This document shows positions 5,318 to 7,632 of a stretch of DNA of 7,632 bases, piece after piece. A program made the position numbers and the translations under genes. The stretch's first letter is position 1. Each line of letters starts with the position of its first letter. The notes under the pieces are model-generated. The model was not told the origin of the DNA, made no database searches, and saw only the letters and a list, made by a program, of their open reading frames with translations. Source of the DNA: Clostridia bacterium (lineage in GTDB: Bacteria; Bacillota; Clostridia; TANB77; CAG-508); assembly GCA_900768805.1 (NCBI GenBank), contig CAAGEF010000041.1, positions 1 to 7,632 on the forward strand, read 5' to 3'.

Positions 5318-5497
5318 ATTATATGAAACTTTAAATGTAAGTTTATCAAGGCTTGCATCACTCTTAAATTCATTAGCGTCTAAAAATTTAAGATAAAGAA
5401 GATAAGGAAGAACAATAGTGAATATAATAGCAATTGAAAAAGTAGATTTAGGAATTTTTATGTTTATTACAAAAAATGAAAAAAGTTCATAGTAAGT
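5306..5497 (-). pseudogene. Start-less minus-strand frame, probable gene remnant
   Basis: Read on the minus strand, an open frame runs from just after a TGA (5500-5498) to TAG (5308-5306), 63 codons, with no ATG, GTG or TTG in it. Its C-terminal 51 codons look coding. They give a 20-residue hydrophobic segment (FSIAIIFTIVLPYLLYLKFL) followed by a polar tail with ANEFKSDASLDKLTFKV, and codons end mostly in A or T as in the real genes. The codon before KIPKST is ATA (5461-5459), which could be a mutated ATG. No ribosome-binding sequence precedes it. The shared palindromic terminator supports a former convergent gene. A single-pass membrane protein with a lost start is the simplest reading. A rare ATA/ATT start or a chance open frame is possible. 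Confidence 0.4.
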
Positions 5498-5517
5498 TCA
5501 TTATTGTATATTATAAT
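5484..5517 (+). promoter_or_regulatory. Promoter region of the Asp23 operon with direct repeat
   Basis: AGTTCAT occurs at 5484-5490 and again at 5495-5501, exactly 11 bases apart, about one helical turn. TTCATA (5486-5491, 4 of 6 to -35) is followed after 17 bases by TATTAT (5509-5514, 5 of 6), and a perfect TATAAT overlaps at 5512-5517. One of these is probably the -10 box of the operon starting at 5545. The repeat over the -35 position is a candidate regulator site. Confidence 0.45.
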
Positions 5518-5530
5518 CAAAAAATAAAAA

Positions 5531-5536
5531 AGGAGG
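5531..5536 (+). promoter_or_regulatory. Ribosome binding site fixing the Asp23 start
   Basis: AGGAGG at 5531-5536 stands eight bases before the ATG at 5545. The longer frame opening at the ATG at 5476 has no ribosome-binding sequence, and its extra 23 residues (basic, Tyr-rich) overlap the promoter. The start at 5545 is therefore preferred. Confidence 0.85.
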
Positions 5537-5544
5537 AATCTATT

Positions 5545-5955
5545 ATGGAAGAAAATGAAGTGAAAACAGAAGAAACGAATAATGACATTCAAATAGCAGA
5601 GGATGTGATATGTGTTGTATCAGGGGTAGCAATAAAAGAAATTGAAGGAGTTGCAAAAGTAGCTACAGGATTTGCAGGAGGAATTTCAGAGGCTTTTGGA
5701 AAAAAGAATTTAGGAAAAGGCATAAAAGTAGAAATCAATGAAAAAGATGTAAAAATTGATGTAAGCATAATTGTAAAATATGGAGCGAAAATACCAGAAG
5801 TTGCATTAAAGATACAGGAAAAGATAAAAACAGATGTAGAATCTATGACAGGACTTAAAGTTATTAGTGTAAATGTTAAAGTGCAGGGAATAGAAAGCAA
5901 TAATGAAAGTGAAACAGAAAAAGTATTAAAAAATGAAATAATAGAGGAGGAATAA
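5545..5955 (+). CDS. Asp23/Gls24-family envelope stress protein
   Basis: The 136-residue protein matches the Asp23/Gls24 (former DUF322) family. IAEDVICVVSGVAIKEIEGV (17-36) is the characteristic opening helix, KGIKVEINEKDVKIDVSIIVKYG (58-80) gives the paired strands, IPEVALKIQEKIKTDVESMTGL (82-103) is the long helix and KVISVNVKVQGI (104-115) the last strand. An acidic tail (EEE) ends the chain. Staphylococcal Asp23 is a cytoplasmic protein anchored at the membrane by AmaP and linked to cell-wall stress. Other members are abundant in Gram-positive bacteria. There is no signal peptide or membrane helix, so it would need a membrane partner. The DUF308-type protein encoded six bases downstream is an obvious candidate (inference). 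No AmaP homologue is in the window. The codons for the C-terminal acidic residues double as the ribosome binding site of the next gene. Confidence 0.9.
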   Translation: MEENEVKTEETNNDIQIAEDVICVVSGVAIKEIEGVAKVATGFAGGISEAFGKKNLGKGIKVEINEKDVKIDVSIIVKYGAKIPEVALKIQEKIKTDVESMTGLKVISVNVKVQGIESNNESETEKVLKNEIIEEE

Positions 5956-5961
5956 TAGATT

Positions 5962-6507
5962 ATGGAATATATTGAAAAAATCTTTAAAAAAACCGGTTGG
6001 ATCTCTATTTTAGAATCGATTATATTTGCTATACTTGGAATAATAGTAATATGGAAGCCAGAGGGAACTGTAAAGGCAATATCCTATATTCTAGGCGTCA
6101 TATTTGTTGTAGTTGGTATTGGAAAAATAATTAATTATTTTTCATCAAAAGGAAAATATGATTTTTATAATTATAATTTAATATATGGGCTTATGGCTTG
6201 TATTTTAGGAATTGTTACAATAGTATATAGTAATACCATAGGTTCTATCTTTAGAATTATAGTGGGAGTATGGATTATATATAGTTCATTTATGCGAATG
6301 AGTTTATCTGTAAAATTAAAAACATTAAAATTAAATATATGGGTTCACAGTTTAATTTTATCTATAATAATGTTTATATGTGGCTTATATATAACAATGA
6401 ATTCAGGAGCTGTAATTGTAACAATAGGAATCATGATGATAGTATATTCAATTATAGATATTATTGAAGATGTAATATTTATGAAAAATGTAAAAGAAGT
6501 TTTTTAA
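5962..6507 (+). CDS. DUF308/HdeD-like six-helix membrane protein
   Basis: The 181-residue protein is almost entirely hydrophobic, with six predicted membrane helices at about 13-31, 39-58, 72-90, 94-113, 127-146 and 149-168. They are arranged as three hairpins that look like repeats of one unit. The glycine-rich pattern and the short WKPEG turn after helix 1 fit the HdeD/DUF308 family, whose Escherichia coli member is linked to acid resistance. The molecular activity of the family is not established. The start follows AGAGGAGG (5943-5950), which lies within the end of the Asp23 gene, and the six-base gap makes the two genes an operon. A role as membrane partner of the Asp23 protein, or in the same stress response, is inferred from position only. 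Confidence 0.8.
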   Translation: MEYIEKIFKKTGWISILESIIFAILGIIVIWKPEGTVKAISYILGVIFVVVGIGKIINYFSSKGKYDFYNYNLIYGLMACILGIVTIVYSNTIGSIFRIIVGVWIIYSSFMRMSLSVKLKTLKLNIWVHSLILSIIMFICGLYITMNSGAVIVTIGIMMIVYSIIDIIEDVIFMKNVKEVF

Positions 6508-6531
6508 TAATAAAACATAATAAGGAATGTG

Positions 6532-6554
6532 TAAATTAATTCATAATTAATTTA
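6532..6554 (+). terminator. Weak AT-only hairpin after the Asp23 operon
   Basis: TAAATTAAT (6532-6540) pairs with ATTAATTTA (6546-6554) around TCATA, followed by TTTT (6555-6558). The nine-pair stem contains no G-C pair, so at best it stops transcription partially. Some readthrough into the gene at 6609 is likely. Confidence 0.35.
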
Positions 6555-6579
6555 TTTTCTTAGTATAAACTATCTAAGA
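6540..6579 (+). promoter_or_regulatory. Possible promoter with inverted repeat around the -10
   Basis: TTCATA (6540-6545) and TATAAA (6564-6569) are separated by 18 bases and could serve the gene at 6609. The -10 box sits between the arms of an inverted repeat, TCTTAG (6558-6563) and CTAAGA (6574-6579). This geometry suits a repressor site, but the arms are only six bases long. Confidence 0.35.
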
Positions 6580-6608
6580 TAAAATAAAAAATGAAGGAGA
6601 AATATTTT

Positions 6609-7043
6609 ATGAATAAACAAGAAAAAATGGAAAATTTAAGCAAAAAAATGAAAGAACTAAATGAAAAGATTAAAGATTCAGCAGAAACAATTGCTATAGT
6701 TGGATTAGAAACTAAAGACAAGGTAGATGAAAAATTAGAAGATACAAAAAGCAATGTGGAAGCACTAAAAGAAAATTATAGAATTGCTTCAGAAAAATCA
6801 AAAAGTAAAATTTCATCAGAGTTAATAAAAGCAAGATTAAATATAGAAGTAGCAAAAGAAAAAATACAAGACAAAAAAGAAGCAAGAGATAAGGAAAAAC
6901 TAGCAAATTATATTGATAATGAACTTGAATATGCGGGAGATTGTATAGCATTATCTTTATTAGCTGCTGAAGAAGCAAAATTAGCATATTTAGAAGCTGT
7001 TGATGCCCAAATAGAATATGATGAAAAGTATAACAATAATTAA
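6609..7043 (+). CDS. Charged, mostly helical (coiled-coil-like) protein
   Basis: I do not recognise a named family. The 144-residue product is rich in Lys, Glu, Ala and Asp and has no proline, tryptophan or membrane helix. Residues 2-24 and 34-98 show heptad-like spacing of Leu, Ile, Val and Ala between charged residues and probably form long helices or a coiled coil. A less charged piece, SAETIAIVGLE (24-34), separates them. The C-terminal part (101-140) is an acidic, Ala-rich helix including AGDCIALSLLAAEEAKLAYLE. It may be a cytoplasmic scaffold or membrane-surface protein. The preferred ATG at 6609 follows AAGGAG (6594-6599) with nine-base spacing. The in-frame ATG at 6591, six codons earlier, overlaps that site and has none of its own. 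It lies between the Asp23/DUF308 pair and the phospholipase, all in one direction. Confidence 0.8.
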   Translation: MNKQEKMENLSKKMKELNEKIKDSAETIAIVGLETKDKVDEKLEDTKSNVEALKENYRIASEKSKSKISSELIKARLNIEVAKEKIQDKKEARDKEKLANYIDNELEYAGDCIALSLLAAEEAKLAYLEAVDAQIEYDEKYNNN

Positions 7044-7073
7044 CAAGTAAAAACAATTAATATCTAATTCGTG

Positions 7074-7105
7074 CTTCTAATATAAAATAAACAGCATAAT
7101 AGAAG
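7074..7105 (+). promoter_or_regulatory. Possible hairpin covering the phospholipase ribosome binding site
   Basis: CTTCTA (7074-7079) is complementary to TAGAAG (7100-7105), which overlaps the ribosome binding site AGAAGGAG (7101-7108) of the gene at 7115. The 20-base loop and six pairs make it weak. A TATAAA at 7081-7086 within the loop may be a -10 box, in which case the left arm would not be in the transcript. Confidence 0.2.
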
Positions 7106-7114
7106 GAGTAAGAT

Positions 7115-7632
7115 ATGAAAGAAAAAATTGGAATAATTGATGTTGGAGGAGGATTAAGAGATATATATGGTGCAGGAGTTCTAGATTACTTATTAGATAA
7201 TAAAATTTATTTACCATATTGTATTGGTGTTTCTGCTGGAAGTGCAAATGTAGCATCATATATAGCAAAACAAAAAGGAAGAAATAAGGTGTATTATAAA
7301 GAATACGCATTTAGAAAAGAATATATTAGCTTTAATAATTATAAAACTAAAGGCTCATATGTTGATTTGGATTATGTATATCGTACATTGTCTAACGAGG
7401 GTGGAGAATATCCTTTAGATTATGACCAAATTATGAAAAATAATAGTGAAATGGTGGTTGTGGCATCAAATGCAGAAACAGGAGAACCAGAATACTTCTA
7501 TAAAAAAGATTTAATAAAAAATGATTATGGAGTTTTTGCAGCATCATGTTGTATTCCAATAGCTTGCAAAGAATATAATTGGCAAGGAAAAAAGTATTTT
7601 GATGGAGGTATAACTGATCCAATACCTATAAA
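7115..7632 (+). CDS. Patatin-like phospholipase, 3' end outside window
   Basis: The visible 172 residues are the N-terminal part of a patatin-type acyl hydrolase. VGGGLRDIYGAGVLDYLL (10-27) is the glycine-rich oxyanion-hole region, GVSAG (38-42) is the nucleophile elbow with Ser40, and DGG (163-165) supplies the catalytic Asp163 of the Ser-Asp dyad, followed by the usual I-x-D-P-I-P. The family cleaves acyl esters of phospholipids or related lipids. No signal peptide is present, so it is intracellular and probably membrane-associated. Asp16 replaces the glycine that usually follows the oxyanion-region arginine. AGAAGGAG at 7101-7108 supports the start. The frame is open at the right edge; bacterial relatives of this type are usually near 280-300 residues, so roughly the C-terminal 40 percent is missing. 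It follows the helical protein by 71 bases. Confidence 0.9.
   Translation, partial: MKEKIGIIDVGGGLRDIYGAGVLDYLLDNKIYLPYCIGVSAGSANVASYIAKQKGRNKVYYKEYAFRKEYISFNNYKTKGSYVDLDYVYRTLSNEGGEYPLDYDQIMKNNSEMVVVASNAETGEPEYFYKKDLIKNDYGVFAASCCIPIACKEYNWQGKKYFDGGITDPIPI

Noticed and set aside
5476..5544. An earlier in-frame ATG would add 23 residues to the Asp23-family protein
   Set aside because: No ribosome binding site precedes it, the extra residues do not belong to the family, and the segment contains the likely promoter. AGGAGG at 5531-5536 fixes the start at 5545.
6591..6608. An earlier ATG for the helical protein
   Set aside because: Its codons are the ribosome binding site (AAGGAG) of the ATG at 6609, and it has no such site itself.
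1..7632. CRISPR array, tRNA, insertion sequence or attachment site
   Set aside because: No regularly spaced repeats, cloverleaf-like segments, transposase or integrase genes, or long terminal repeats are visible on either strand.

Overview
The window is very AT-rich (by eye roughly three quarters A+T). It has A/T-ending codons, frequent ATA and AGA, and purine-rich AGGAG/AGGAGG ribosome binding sites. Together with an AbrB-type regulator, a Spo0A-like receiver and an Asp23/Gls24 protein, this points to a low-G+C Firmicute, most likely a member of the Clostridia. I see no tRNA, rRNA, CRISPR array, transposase or phage gene. The species cannot be named from the sequence.

Layout. (1) Positions 1-371 hold no gene, but contain a near-consensus sigma-A promoter (73-101) and a long leader. 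(2) 372-788 encodes a protein with two AbrB-type DNA-binding domains in one chain. It converges on a small XRE-family repressor (825-1082, minus) across a shared hairpin. (3) A single-domain response regulator (1185-1694) is divergent from the XRE gene and ends at a strong intrinsic terminator (1741-1783). (4) An apparent operon follows: ArsR-type repressor (1834-2178), AMP-forming acyl-CoA synthetase (2199-4049) and SGNH/GDSL hydrolase (4068-4763), with gaps of 20 and 18 bases. Its promoter carries an 18-bp near-perfect palindrome placed where an autorepressor would bind. (5) A two-transmembrane protein of unknown function (4838-5299) ends inside a perfect 28-bp palindromic terminator. That palindrome also contains the stop codon of an otherwise unannotated minus-strand reading frame lacking a start codon (5306-5497), probably a decayed gene. 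(6) An envelope/stress-type group follows: Asp23/Gls24 protein (5545-5955) and a six-helix DUF308/HdeD-like membrane protein (5962-6507), then a charged helical protein (6609-7043) and a patatin-like phospholipase that runs off the right edge (7115-7632).

How the parts may work together (inference). The left third is a cluster of small regulators. The middle operon pairs fatty-acyl activation with an esterase/thioesterase fold under a local repressor. The right third combines an envelope stress protein, membrane proteins and a phospholipase. The common theme is membrane lipid turnover and envelope maintenance. No single feature proves a new system. The items most worth a second look are the asymmetric tandem AbrB protein, the candidate ArsR operator, and the palindromic terminator with its ghost reading frame.
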